A stretch of DNA of 64,000 nt from Alphaproteobacteria bacterium (GTDB lineage Bacteria > Pseudomonadota > Alphaproteobacteria > Rickettsiales > JADKJE01), in assembly GCA_016722515.1 (NCBI GenBank), contig JADKJE010000006.1:62001-126000 (forward strand), read 5' to 3'. Position 1 is the first letter of the stretch, and each line of letters opens with the position of its first letter. The notes beneath the pieces were generated by a model that was given only the letters and a program-made list of their open reading frames with translations, was not told the DNA's origin and made no database searches. The translations under genes were made by a program, and so were the position numbers. Of this stretch, positions 43,075 through 49,234 are shown one piece after another.

Positions 43075-43093
43075 GAATAATGTTGCATTATTC
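43075..43093. promoter_or_regulatory. Palindromic operator between divergent genes
   Basis: GAATAATG-TTG-CATTATTC is a perfect 8-bp dyad with a 3-bp centre in the 98-bp gap between the 413-aa gene (start 43042) and the S24-type regulator (start 43141). The site is AT-rich and well placed to control both promoters. Autoregulation by the adjacent regulator is likely but inferred. Confidence 0.6.
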
Positions 43094-43140
43094 TATCTAA
43101 TTAACGATTTTGCAATAGAGAATTACAACCGAGGATATTT

Positions 43141-43659
43141 ATGGCTAGGGGTGGCGCACGAACTGGAGCAGGTCGACCCAAAGGAACAGGTAAATACGGT
43201 GAGAAAACTATTACTGTACGGATACCCGCAAGCATGGATGATGCGGTAAAAGATTTCGTAGAAAACCAAGGGTGGCAAATCCCTTTGTATGCAAGCAAAG
43301 TTGCGGCTGGTAGCCCTTGTTGGGGCGATGACCATGTGGGCGACACACTAAATCTTTCTGAATGTTTGGTGCGCGATCCTGCAAAAACCTTCTGCGTCCA
43401 GGCATTTGGCGATTCAATGATTAATGCTGGAATTGAGCCAGATGATATTCTGGTGGTGGATAGCGGCCTTGAGGCAAAGAACGGCAACATTGTTGTCGCG
43501 GCGGTTGATGGTGATTTAACTGTAAAACGACTGCATAAAACCAAAAATGCGCTGTCTTTGATGCCCGAGAACGATAATTATCGTCCCATTGAAATTGGTG
43601 CGGACACTGGCTTTCAAATCTGGGGTGTTGTGACCCGAATTATCAAAGCTGCGGTTTAG
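43141..43659 (+). CDS. UmuD/LexA-like autocleaving regulator with ribbon-helix-helix-like N-terminus
   Basis: A 172-aa protein. The C-terminal S24 peptidase domain has Ser92 in FGDSMINAGI and Lys129 in GDLTVKRLHK, 37 residues apart as in UmuD, and a likely cleavage pair Ala56-Gly57 in KVAAGSP. The N-terminus starts with GGARTGAGRPKG, a basic AT-hook-like segment, then EKTITVRIPASMDDAVKDFV, which looks like a ribbon-helix-helix. No umuC follows. DNA damage could trigger self-cleavage and prophage induction. It converges on the HTH gene of the recombinase module, overlapping 17 bp. Confidence 0.8.
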   Translation: MARGGARTGAGRPKGTGKYGEKTITVRIPASMDDAVKDFVENQGWQIPLYASKVAAGSPCWGDDHVGDTLNLSECLVRDPAKTFCVQAFGDSMINAGIEPDDILVVDSGLEAKNGNIVVAAVDGDLTVKRLHKTKNALSLMPENDNYRPIEIGADTGFQIWGVVTRIIKAAV

Positions 43660-44062
43660 AAAATCCGAACCAACCGCGCTGTTCCGTCCATGCTTCAGGG
43701 AATGGCTTCAATAGTTCCGTGGTAGTGAGTGTGCGCGGCTGCATGCCATTGAGAATGGATTCCTTAATGTCAGGGGCTAGATAATTCACGCGCATCACCC
43801 GTGCCAGATAGGATTTATTTATCTCCAGTTTTTCCGCCAATTCATCGAGTGATTTATATTTGCTGGTTTCAAAATGCTTGCGCCATTTATAAGCGCGAAC
43901 CAGTACCTTGATGAGCGAATTGTCTTGATGTGGCTTGGCTTCAAAAACAGCGTTGTCACCATTGGGAGAGAGTATCAATTTTCTGCCGCCGCGCCGTTTC
44001 ACCGCGAAGGGGATATGGATATTGATGACCCCGTTACCGAGATATTCCATGTTTTTGCTCAT
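43643..44062 (-). CDS. HTH partner of the serine recombinase
   Basis: A 139-aa protein: INIHIPFAVKRRGGRKLILS at the N-terminus, LIKVLVRAYKWRKHFETSKY, then a HTH (LAEKLEINKSYLARVMRVNY followed by LAPDIKESILNG). This belongs to the third member of the alphaproteobacterial trio DUF2924 - serine recombinase - HTH. Its start overlaps the recombinase stop by 4 bp. It may act as recombination directionality factor or regulator; that role is not established. Confidence 0.78.
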   Translation of the reverse strand: MSKNMEYLGNGVINIHIPFAVKRRGGRKLILSPNGDNAVFEAKPHQDNSLIKVLVRAYKWRKHFETSKYKSLDELAEKLEINKSYLARVMRVNYLAPDIKESILNGMQPRTLTTTELLKPFPEAWTEQRGWFGFSKPQL

Positions 44063-45402
44063 GCCATTTCCTTTTCTGCCTGAAGTGCGCGTACATGCGT
44101 TACCAGCGAGCCGACACCGCCTGCACGGATGCGGACATCAACGCCATTTTTTCCTACAATCACACGCTCGACCAGCAGTTTGACAATGCGCTCCTGTTCC
44201 CTTGGAAACAGTTCATCCCAAATGCGGTCAATGTCGGTAAATGCTTCGCGGATATGAAATTCTTTGATGTTGGTGTCATGCTCCCGTGCTTGTTCCCACA
44301 CCCTGACAATCATTTCTGGTGTTTTGAATAATGCCTTTAGCTGCCCGAACACGATGCTTTCAATTTCACCTGCAGGGACGTTGCCGACGGGGCAAGTGCC
44401 GCATGATTTTTTCATGACGGCGTTCGGGCTGTAATAGCGGTAGAGTTTGCCGTTCTTGCGCGTGTGTGTAGGTGTCATGCCAGAGTCGCAACCTGAGCAC
44501 CGCATCACGCTTTTCAGCAGGGCGGAGGGAATGTGGTGGTTTTGGATTTTGCGGATATGCGGATCAATCGCTTTTATCGCCTGCGTTTTATCCCATATTT
44601 CTCGGTCAATAATTCCCTGATGTAAGCCAGGGTAGTATTGCCCTTTGTGACCAATGTCGCCGATATAAACTCGGTTGCCCAATATTTTATAAAGGGTTCC
44701 TTTATCAAGGTAACGGCCTTCTTTCGTTCTGCCGCTCTGGCTGAGATAGGTTTTACTGCGGTAGCCTGTTTTGCGTAACTCAAGCACCAAGTCGGTGACT
44801 GAGCCAATTTCCGCGAACCGTGCGAAGATGTGCTGCACTGCCTTAGCTTCGGCTTCGTTAATCACCAGTTTGCGGTCAATGATGTCGTATCCCAGCGGCG
44901 GTACACCGCCCATCCACATGCCTTTCTTTTTGGAAGCGGCAAACTTATCGCGGATGCGTTCGCCTGTGACCTCACGCTCAAACTGCGCGAATGAAAGCAG
45001 GACGTTCAGCATCAGCCGTCCCATGGAGGTGGTGGTGTTAAATTGCTGGGTCACGGAAACGAAGGATACGTTCCGCCTGTCAAAAACTTCAATCAGCTTG
45101 GAAAAATCCGTAAGCGAGCGTGTCAGGCGGTCGATTTTATAAACCACCACCACATCCACTTTGCCATCCTCAATATCCTTCATCAACCGCTTGAGGGCTG
45201 GGCGTTCAATCGACCCGCCGCTGAAACCGCCATCATCGTAATTGTCGGCAACCAGTGTCCAGCCTTCATGGCGTTGTGAAATAACGAAGGCTTCACCAGC
45301 TTCGCGCTGTGCATCCAGCGAATTGAATTCTTGTTCTAACCCTTCCTCATGTGATTTACGGGTATAGACCGCCGCGCGGATTCTTTTCTTTGTTTCAAGC
45401 AT
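44059..45402 (-). CDS. Large serine recombinase (integrase)
   Basis: A 447-aa recombinase. The resolvase domain begins KRIRAAVYTRKSHEEG with the catalytic Ser near residue 17 and contains DVVVVYKIDRLTRSLTDFSK and LSFAQFEREVTGERIRDKFA. A recombinase domain and a zinc ribbon follow (MRCSGCDSGMTPTHTRKNGK and SCGTCPVGNVPAGEIE). It integrates DNA at specific att sites. It is part of the DUF2924 trio, so it is likely the integrase of the prophage. Confidence 0.93.
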   Translation of the reverse strand: MLETKKRIRAAVYTRKSHEEGLEQEFNSLDAQREAGEAFVISQRHEGWTLVADNYDDGGFSGGSIERPALKRLMKDIEDGKVDVVVVYKIDRLTRSLTDFSKLIEVFDRRNVSFVSVTQQFNTTTSMGRLMLNVLLSFAQFEREVTGERIRDKFAASKKKGMWMGGVPPLGYDIIDRKLVINEAEAKAVQHIFARFAEIGSVTDLVLELRKTGYRSKTYLSQSGRTKEGRYLDKGTLYKILGNRVYIGDIGHKGQYYPGLHQGIIDREIWDKTQAIKAIDPHIRKIQNHHIPSALLKSVMRCSGCDSGMTPTHTRKNGKLYRYYSPNAVMKKSCGTCPVGNVPAGEIESIVFGQLKALFKTPEMIVRVWEQAREHDTNIKEFHIREAFTDIDRIWDELFPREQERIVKLLVERVIVGKNGVDVRIRAGGVGSLVTHVRALQAEKEMA

Positions 45403-45847
45403 GGCGGTAATCCTTCATTCGTTTGAGTCCGAAGAAAACCAATCCGTTCCAGCGCGTGCCAGTTATCTTGCGTGCGATTGCCGAGAGGCTTGTGTACCGC
45501 TGGCCTTTATATTCGAAGCCATCCTCAAGGACGGCAACATGGTGTTCATGCCCATTCCATTCACGCATGAGCCGTGTGCCAGTAGCGGGGCGATGCACTT
45601 CAAGCCGCTTGCGTTCCTTTGCTGGTTTATCCAGGTCGCGTTCACAGAGGGCAGACAGTCGCTTATCGACTCGGCTGCTATCAACCCCGAAGGCAACCTC
45701 CTGAATGCGGTAAGCGAGCCGTTTTACATAGTAGGGTTTGTTGAATGGAGGTGGATCGCTGCGATACAATTCCTTCCACATTTTCTTAAGCTCAGGCGCA
45801 CCCATTTTTGGTAGAGCCGCAACCTGTGCCAGTACGTTGTTATTCAT
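45395..45847 (-). CDS. DUF2924 protein
   Basis: A 150-aa protein with the DUF2924 pattern: MGAPELKKMWKELYRSDPPP FNKPYYVKRLAYRIQEVAFG, then GTRLMREWNGHEHHVAVLED GFEYKGQRYTSLSAIARKIT GTRWNGLVFFGLK. The central part resembles a small DNA-binding fold. It precedes the serine recombinase with an 8-bp overlap, the conserved order in alphaproteobacterial elements. The function is unknown. Confidence 0.9.
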   Translation of the reverse strand: MNNNVLAQVAALPKMGAPELKKMWKELYRSDPPPFNKPYYVKRLAYRIQEVAFGVDSSRVDKRLSALCERDLDKPAKERKRLEVHRPATGTRLMREWNGHEHHVAVLEDGFEYKGQRYTSLSAIARKITGTRWNGLVFFGLKRMKDYRHA

Positions 45848-46037
45848 GGTGTTTCTCCGTTTTGGTTACGGTTACACACATGCTTCTGGTTGGCACGAAG
45901 TCCAGTGGAAGTTCTCCAGAAGGCGCAGATTTACTCTGTTTCTGACGTTCTTTGAAACGGATGATGCCTGCCGCAAGTATTCCTGCGACTTCGCTTAATC
46001 TTTGTTCATCCGTTAATGTATCGATGTTTTTTTCCAT
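45840..46037 (-). CDS. Small protein at the head of the recombinase module
   Basis: About 65 aa from the ATG at 46037: MEKNIDTLTDEQRLSEVAGI LAAGIIRFKERQKQ then GELPLDFVPTRSMCVTVTKT. A small protein of this shape regularly precedes DUF2924 in such modules. It overlaps DUF2924 by 8 bp. A longer frame exists upstream (to 46229), but that part is atypical. Role unknown. Confidence 0.7.
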   Translation of the reverse strand: MEKNIDTLTDEQRLSEVAGILAAGIIRFKERQKQSKSAPSGELPLDFVPTRSMCVTVTKTEKHHE

Positions 46038-46183
46038 GCTGCCAGAATACTTCTGACTGCTGAAATCAACAACCCCGCACATATTGGAAGAAGCCAGTAT
46101 ATCTATGAAATGCTGTGAGAAATTGGAGATGCAACGCACATCTGAAATCACGAATTCCGAAAACAAGGAATTACGGGCGATTA

Positions 46184-46294
46184 AGCTGTGTACTTGTGCG
46201 GTGACAGGTGCACAGCCCGCAGAGAACATTTGGCAGGAGAGAGGGTTTCTTCGGGGAGTTTCAGGATTTGGAGGAAATGGGTAAGTACACAGCT
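46184..46294. repeat. 12-bp perfect inverted repeat near the recombinase module
   Basis: AGCTGTGTACTT (46184-46195) is repeated in inverse orientation as AAGTACACAGCT (46283-46294), with 87 bp between them. It lies between the recombinase module and the island boundary. It could belong to an attachment region or a promoter-operator; no direct evidence decides. Confidence 0.5.
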
Positions 46295-46368
46295 ATGACC
46301 TGAAAAGGTCGCACAGCGTGGGGACTTTTGGAACATTCACCCGCAACGGAGAATTTCCAAAAGCAGTT

Positions 46369-46384
46369 AATGGCGGTGGGGTGA
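46369..46384. repeat. Left attachment-site copy (imperfect tRNA-Ser 3' end)
   Basis: AATGGCGGTGGGGTGA matches the tRNA-Ser end at 60501-60517 (AATGGCGGATGGGGTGA) except for one missing base. It is followed on the inner side by arm-type TGCCCCC repeats, mirroring the right end. This is probably the far attachment site of the island. The one-base difference and short length keep it tentative. Confidence 0.55.
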
Positions 46385-46444
46385 CGGACATATTCAAGGA
46401 TTAAGTTGTTGATTTATTGCGTTTGTTGCTGTTATTTTATTTTT

Positions 46445-46531
46445 AGATGCCCCCATAAGTGCCCCCCAATATTTAAACTAATTCGCTGTAGAACTTTTAA
46501 AATGCAAATGCCCTATCCTATAAGTACCCCC
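46445..46531. repeat. Left arm-type repeats (TGCCCCC)
   Basis: ATGCCCCC (46447-46454), GTGCCCCCC (46459-46467), ATGCCC (46508-46513) and GTACCCCC (46524-46531). The stretch 46445-46465 equals 60367-60387 at 20 of 21 positions. Two copies of ATAAGT(G/A)CCCCC are also seen here. They are probable binding sites of the integrase arm domain. Confidence 0.65.
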
Positions 46532-46553
46532 AATCAAGTGCTAAAAAGAATAT

Positions 46554-47315
46554 TTAAAATAATTTTCCTTGCCTAAGGGCATGTTGAATGCCCACATCGG
46601 TTTGAACTTGTTCTATAACATGCTGCATATTGGCACGATGAGTTATTTTGCTTTTTGCTAATCTTTGTGCTCCTAATCCAAGCAATATTTTATTTCCTTT
46701 CGCATCATGGGTCATATCTTCATATTCGGCTACGAACAGGGGTAATCCCATTTTAAGAGTTTCCATACCTGCATTCATAGTGCCGCCCTTTTCACCTGCT
46801 TCTATTACTATCATCACTCGACTTAAAGCAATAATAAGTTGATTTCTGGTCATAGCTCTAAATGCTTTCCATGGGTCATTTGGCTCAAATTGGCTAATTA
46901 TTAATATACGTTGCCAATCCCAAACAGACTTTAATTCGTTCTTAATTTTGAAATGATCTATCCCTTCAGGAATAACAATAATTGTGCTTCCTCCGGCTTT
47001 TAAGCTGTTGAAATGCGCTTCTATATCGACTCCAGTTGCGTTTCCAGATATAACAATAATATGATTATTTGCTGCCTGTTCTGCGCAATCCTTAGCAGTC
47101 TCAATTCCTTTGAGACTTGCTTTTCTAGATCCACAAAAACCAATGCTTTGTGGTTTAAGTAGTTCTATATTACCTATTAAATAAAGAAATTTAGGAGCTT
47201 TTGCTCCCATAATTATTTTAATGCGTTCAGGGTATAAAACATCATCGAGGCTAATTTTAATTGGCCTTGGGATAAAAGTTTTATCTGTGATAGGACCCAT
47301 ATTTATCATTTTCAT
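46554..47315 (-). CDS. DprA/Smf-like SLOG-domain protein
   Basis: A 253-aa Rossmann-like protein of the DprA/SLOG superfamily. It shows SIGFCGSRKASLKGIETAKD, HIIVISGNATGVDIEAHFNS, GGSTIIVIPEGIDHFKI and the end of the fold IEAGEKGGTMNAGMETLKMG LPLFVAEYE. DprA loads RecA on incoming ssDNA, but this version lacks the C-terminal DML1-like helix and is AT-rich island cargo. Its ATG overlaps the PRTase stop as ATGA, so the two are translated together. A role in nucleotide sensing or defence is inferred from SLOG biology, not shown here. Confidence 0.85.
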   Translation of the reverse strand: MKMINMGPITDKTFIPRPIKISLDDVLYPERIKIIMGAKAPKFLYLIGNIELLKPQSIGFCGSRKASLKGIETAKDCAEQAANNHIIVISGNATGVDIEAHFNSLKAGGSTIIVIPEGIDHFKIKNELKSVWDWQRILIISQFEPNDPWKAFRAMTRNQLIIALSRVMIVIEAGEKGGTMNAGMETLKMGLPLFVAEYEDMTHDAKGNKILLGLGAQRLAKSKITHRANMQHVIEQVQTDVGIQHALRQGKLF

Positions 47316-48163
47316 AAATTATCTGTATCACGTAATGTTTTAACAATACTTAATCCGTAGATTGCTGATGCACCGGCCTGCTGTAATTTCATAGCTACAA
47401 ACTGAATAGTTATGCCAGATTGATATTTATCATCTATTAAAATAATGGTTTTTCCTTTTAAATTTGGTCCAGTGGCTGAATCATAATATAATCCTGTACT
47501 TTCCCAGACATCCCATTTTTGGTCTAGTGAAGATTCTTTTATTGAAGATTTTGAAGAATGAAATCTAAAGTTTGATGTTATATCCAGTTTATTTAAATTA
47601 TTACTAATATTTGAAACAAGAGTGCTGGGTAAATCGAAAGTTTTATCTGGTGAAGGGGGGATGGCACAAATAAAATCTGCGTTCTTATAAAAAGGGAGAG
47701 AGGAAATCGTATCTTGAATAAGAGTAGTCAAATTTTTAATAGCTTGAAGGTCCTGAGAATGTTTAGCCTGATTTTCAAGTTTCCCAATATCAGTATGAGT
47801 ATGATTTTCCTGAAGGTTAAGTCCTAGGGCTATTGAAAGTGAAAGTGTGTCTCTGAGGAATATTCTAGTTCCTTGTCGCTCTTCCCATTCTTTAATTTTA
47901 TTCAATTCTTGCTCGTTTTCAATATTTAAGTAATAGTTCTCGAAAGTGTTACTATAGGAAAGTTTTAGATCAGTCATTGCTTCGAATATAGGGCCTATTG
48001 ATTCAATAAAAGAAATAGAAAACGATTTCTTGCTATTCTTTTTTTTGTCCTGAATTCCACTATAAGTAGAAAAACATTTGCGTTTTGGAGTTAAAGATTG
48101 AACTTTAAGCACATTTTCTTTCGTAATATTTTTTGAATCAAGGATCTTTGTTGATTTAATCAT
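47312..48163 (-). CDS. ComF-like phosphoribosyltransferase-fold protein
   Basis: A 283-aa AT-rich gene. The first 120 residues are unique and helical (FIESIGPIFEAMTDLKLSYS, ENEQELNKIKEWEERQGTRI). The PRTase domain follows, with FICAIPPSPDKTFDLPSTLV and the PRPP-binding loop GKTIILIDDKYQSGITIQFV, which has the usual two acidic residues before the loop. ComF-like PRTases are usually paired with competence genes; here it is coupled to the SLOG gene (ATGA overlap). Substrate unknown. Confidence 0.82.
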   Translation of the reverse strand: MIKSTKILDSKNITKENVLKVQSLTPKRKCFSTYSGIQDKKKNSKKSFSISFIESIGPIFEAMTDLKLSYSNTFENYYLNIENEQELNKIKEWEERQGTRIFLRDTLSLSIALGLNLQENHTHTDIGKLENQAKHSQDLQAIKNLTTLIQDTISSLPFYKNADFICAIPPSPDKTFDLPSTLVSNISNNLNKLDITSNFRFHSSKSSIKESSLDQKWDVWESTGLYYDSATGPNLKGKTIILIDDKYQSGITIQFVAMKLQQAGASAIYGLSIVKTLRDTDNL

Positions 48164-48303
48164 ATGTCCTCTGGTGATAGCAAAATTCTAACGTACTGTA
48201 TCAATTGCCTGGAAAAAAACAAGGCGTTAATAGGCAAGTAAATGTAAGACGTAAAAAACTGCCTAGACTGATAAAGGTTGTTTTAATGACCCAACATGCC
48301 CAA

Positions 48304-48331
48304 TTGAAAAATCTCCATTCCCTGTTAAGAT
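48304..48331 (+). promoter_or_regulatory. Sigma-70-like promoter for the leader RNA
   Basis: TTGAAA (48304-48309) and TAAGAT (48326-48331) are separated by 16 bp, close to consensus. Transcription would start near 48338, just before the first hairpin of the leader, and reads toward the 150-aa gene. Confidence 0.6.
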
Positions 48332-48441
48332 AAAACTGGTTTGTCCACTCGGACGACTGGGGCGTTAGAACCTCTCGACTACCGGATAATGATCCGACTA
48401 TTACGTTGCTTCTCGGCTATTTAGGACCGGGAGGCGGCGGT

Positions 48442-48531
48442 ATGTCCAGAACCTCACGGTTTAAAAACCGTCGCGGTCGTGTAGTTGCGACTTCTAAACT
48501 CCCGGTCACCAGAGAAGGACATCTCTGGTGA
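48442..48531 (+). CDS. Possible 29-aa leader peptide
   Basis: ATG at 48442 with GGGAGG seven bases upstream; it encodes MSRTSRFKNRRGRVVATSKL followed by PVTREGHLW. It is very basic and its stop codon lies in the 3' arm of the terminator hairpin. Translation of it would melt the terminator, a typical attenuation set-up. It may also be chance. Confidence 0.3.
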   Translation: MSRTSRFKNRRGRVVATSKLPVTREGHLW

Positions 48532-48539
48532 CTTTTTTT
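48506..48539 (+). terminator. Intrinsic terminator of the leader
   Basis: TCACCAGAGA (48506-48515) and TCTCTGGTGA (48522-48531) form a perfect 10-bp stem with a 6-nt loop, followed by CTTTTTTTA. It ends 24 bp before the start codon of the 150-aa gene. Confidence 0.85.
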
Positions 48540-48562
48540 ATGGGCGTTTGGGAGGAGCGAAT

Positions 48563-49015
48563 ATGGTGTATCGGCAGGAAAAGCAGGATGAAAATCCCTG
48601 TATTATCGTTTATCAGGGAATGAATTTTCCGTTGAGGGAATTTCCTAATTTGAGTGAAGCCCTATTTATCAATAAAACCATCAGTCATTGGTTTATCAGC
48701 GATGATCTCATTATGAAATGGGTGATCGTGTGCGATTCCGTTTCCATGATCGAACATCATCGTCATAATTTAATGCATTGGTTCTTTTATCAGCTAAAAA
48801 TGAAAGGGAAAGGGGAGTCCATGGAGGCCATTGAAAAACGGATTAATGACAAGGTGCATTTCATCCTTTCCCAAACGCCGATCCCGCTTCCCATAGACAT
48901 ATTTAAAAATCACATTGCAGCTGTGCTAGCGCCTGAACAAGCAGTGATTATTATTCATCCGTGGGAGGGGTTTTTGGAGAAGTTGATGAACTGTAGCACT
49001 ATAACGAGCGATTAA
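48563..49015 (+). CDS. Unknown 150-aa protein behind the leader
   Basis: From the ATG at 48563 with GGAGG eight bases before it. The protein starts MVYRQEKQDENPCIIVYQGM and continues FPLREFPNLSEALFINKTIS HWFISDD and VCDSVSMIEHHRHNLMHWFF. The C-terminal part is INDKVHFILSQTPIPLPIDI. No family recognised. It has no close partner downstream apart from the 47-aa gene, and its expression is probably gated by the upstream leader-terminator. Confidence 0.7.
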   Translation: MVYRQEKQDENPCIIVYQGMNFPLREFPNLSEALFINKTISHWFISDDLIMKWVIVCDSVSMIEHHRHNLMHWFFYQLKMKGKGESMEAIEKRINDKVHFILSQTPIPLPIDIFKNHIAAVLAPEQAVIIIHPWEGFLEKLMNCSTITSD

Positions 49016-49077
49016 ATCAATATTAACCAAGTGATGATTAAGTTCTTTAGTAAATAAAGAATTTAGGAGCATTGTGT

Positions 49078-49221
49078 ATGACTAGCAAAAAAGGACCACC
49101 TAATTATAGAAGTTCAGTAACGGGCAATTTTGTGACAGAAGATTATGCCAAGAAACACCCCAAAACAACGCAGAAGGAACATAATCGCCCCCCTTCTAAA
49201 CCTAAAAAACCAAAGAAGTAA
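49078..49221 (+). CDS. 47-aa basic protein of a type often seen near RM systems
   Basis: ATG at 49078 with TTAGGAGC before it. The product is MTSKKGPPNYRSSVTGNFVT EDYAKKHPKTTQKEHNRPPS plus a Lys-rich tail. I recall very similar small proteins (x-PNYRS..TG.FVT..YA..HP.TT) next to restriction genes and integrases, without known function. It ends 13 bp before the convergent hsdR of RM2. Confidence 0.75.
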   Translation: MTSKKGPPNYRSSVTGNFVTEDYAKKHPKTTQKEHNRPPSKPKKPKK

Positions 49222-49234
49222 TAAAACTAGAACT

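Larger units (their letters stand above)
7690..46037. mobile_element. Prophage, siphovirus type (lambda-like head, GTA-like tail)
   Basis: A continuous block of phage genes, nearly all on the - strand, from the lysozyme (left) to the serine-recombinase module (right). It holds lysis, tail, head, packaging, DNA modification, replication/recombination, regulator and integration genes, so it is essentially complete. Its precise ends are not resolved. The left end is fused to hsdR of RM1 with no spacer, so RM1 may be cargo and the true left end may lie further left. The right end lies between about 46.04 and 46.37 kb. Several genes carry indels, which suggests early decay or sequence error. Confidence 0.85.
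46038..46553. other. Junction between prophage and island
   Basis: About 515 bp with no gene I can support. It holds an AATTCC / GGAATT hairpin (around 46152-46171), a perfect 12-bp inverted repeat (46184-46195 and 46283-46294), an imperfect copy of the tRNA-Ser 3' end (46369-46384) and the TGCCCCC repeats (46445-46531). This is where the prophage ends and the tRNA island begins. Confidence 0.6.
48338..48540 (+). ncRNA. Candidate attenuator-type leader or small RNA with intrinsic terminator
   Basis: A transcript of about 200 nt from the promoter to the terminator would be highly structured: GTCC/GGAC, CGGAT/ATCCG, a long-range 9-bp pairing GACCGGGAG (48425-48433) with CTCCCGGTC (48499-48507), ACGGTTT/AAACCGT and GTCGC/GCGAC. 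The long-range stem shares two bases (48506-48507) with the terminator stem, so the two could compete. A 29-codon frame with a good GGGAGG site is embedded (48442-48531). It could be a riboswitch, a peptide attenuator or an independent sRNA; none is recognised. Confidence 0.55.

Noticed and set aside
45401..45814. 137-codon + strand frame opposite DUF2924
   Set aside because: Antisense to a recognised gene and without its own signals.
46554..47315. Housekeeping dprA of the host
   Set aside because: AT-rich, island-borne, coupled to a PRTase and lacking the usual C-terminal domain; more likely cargo than the chromosomal competence gene.
48330..48540. Retron, tmRNA or SRP RNA
   Set aside because: No reverse transcriptase nearby, no tRNA-like ends or tag frame, and no SRP Alu/S-domain signature; an attenuator-like leader fits better.
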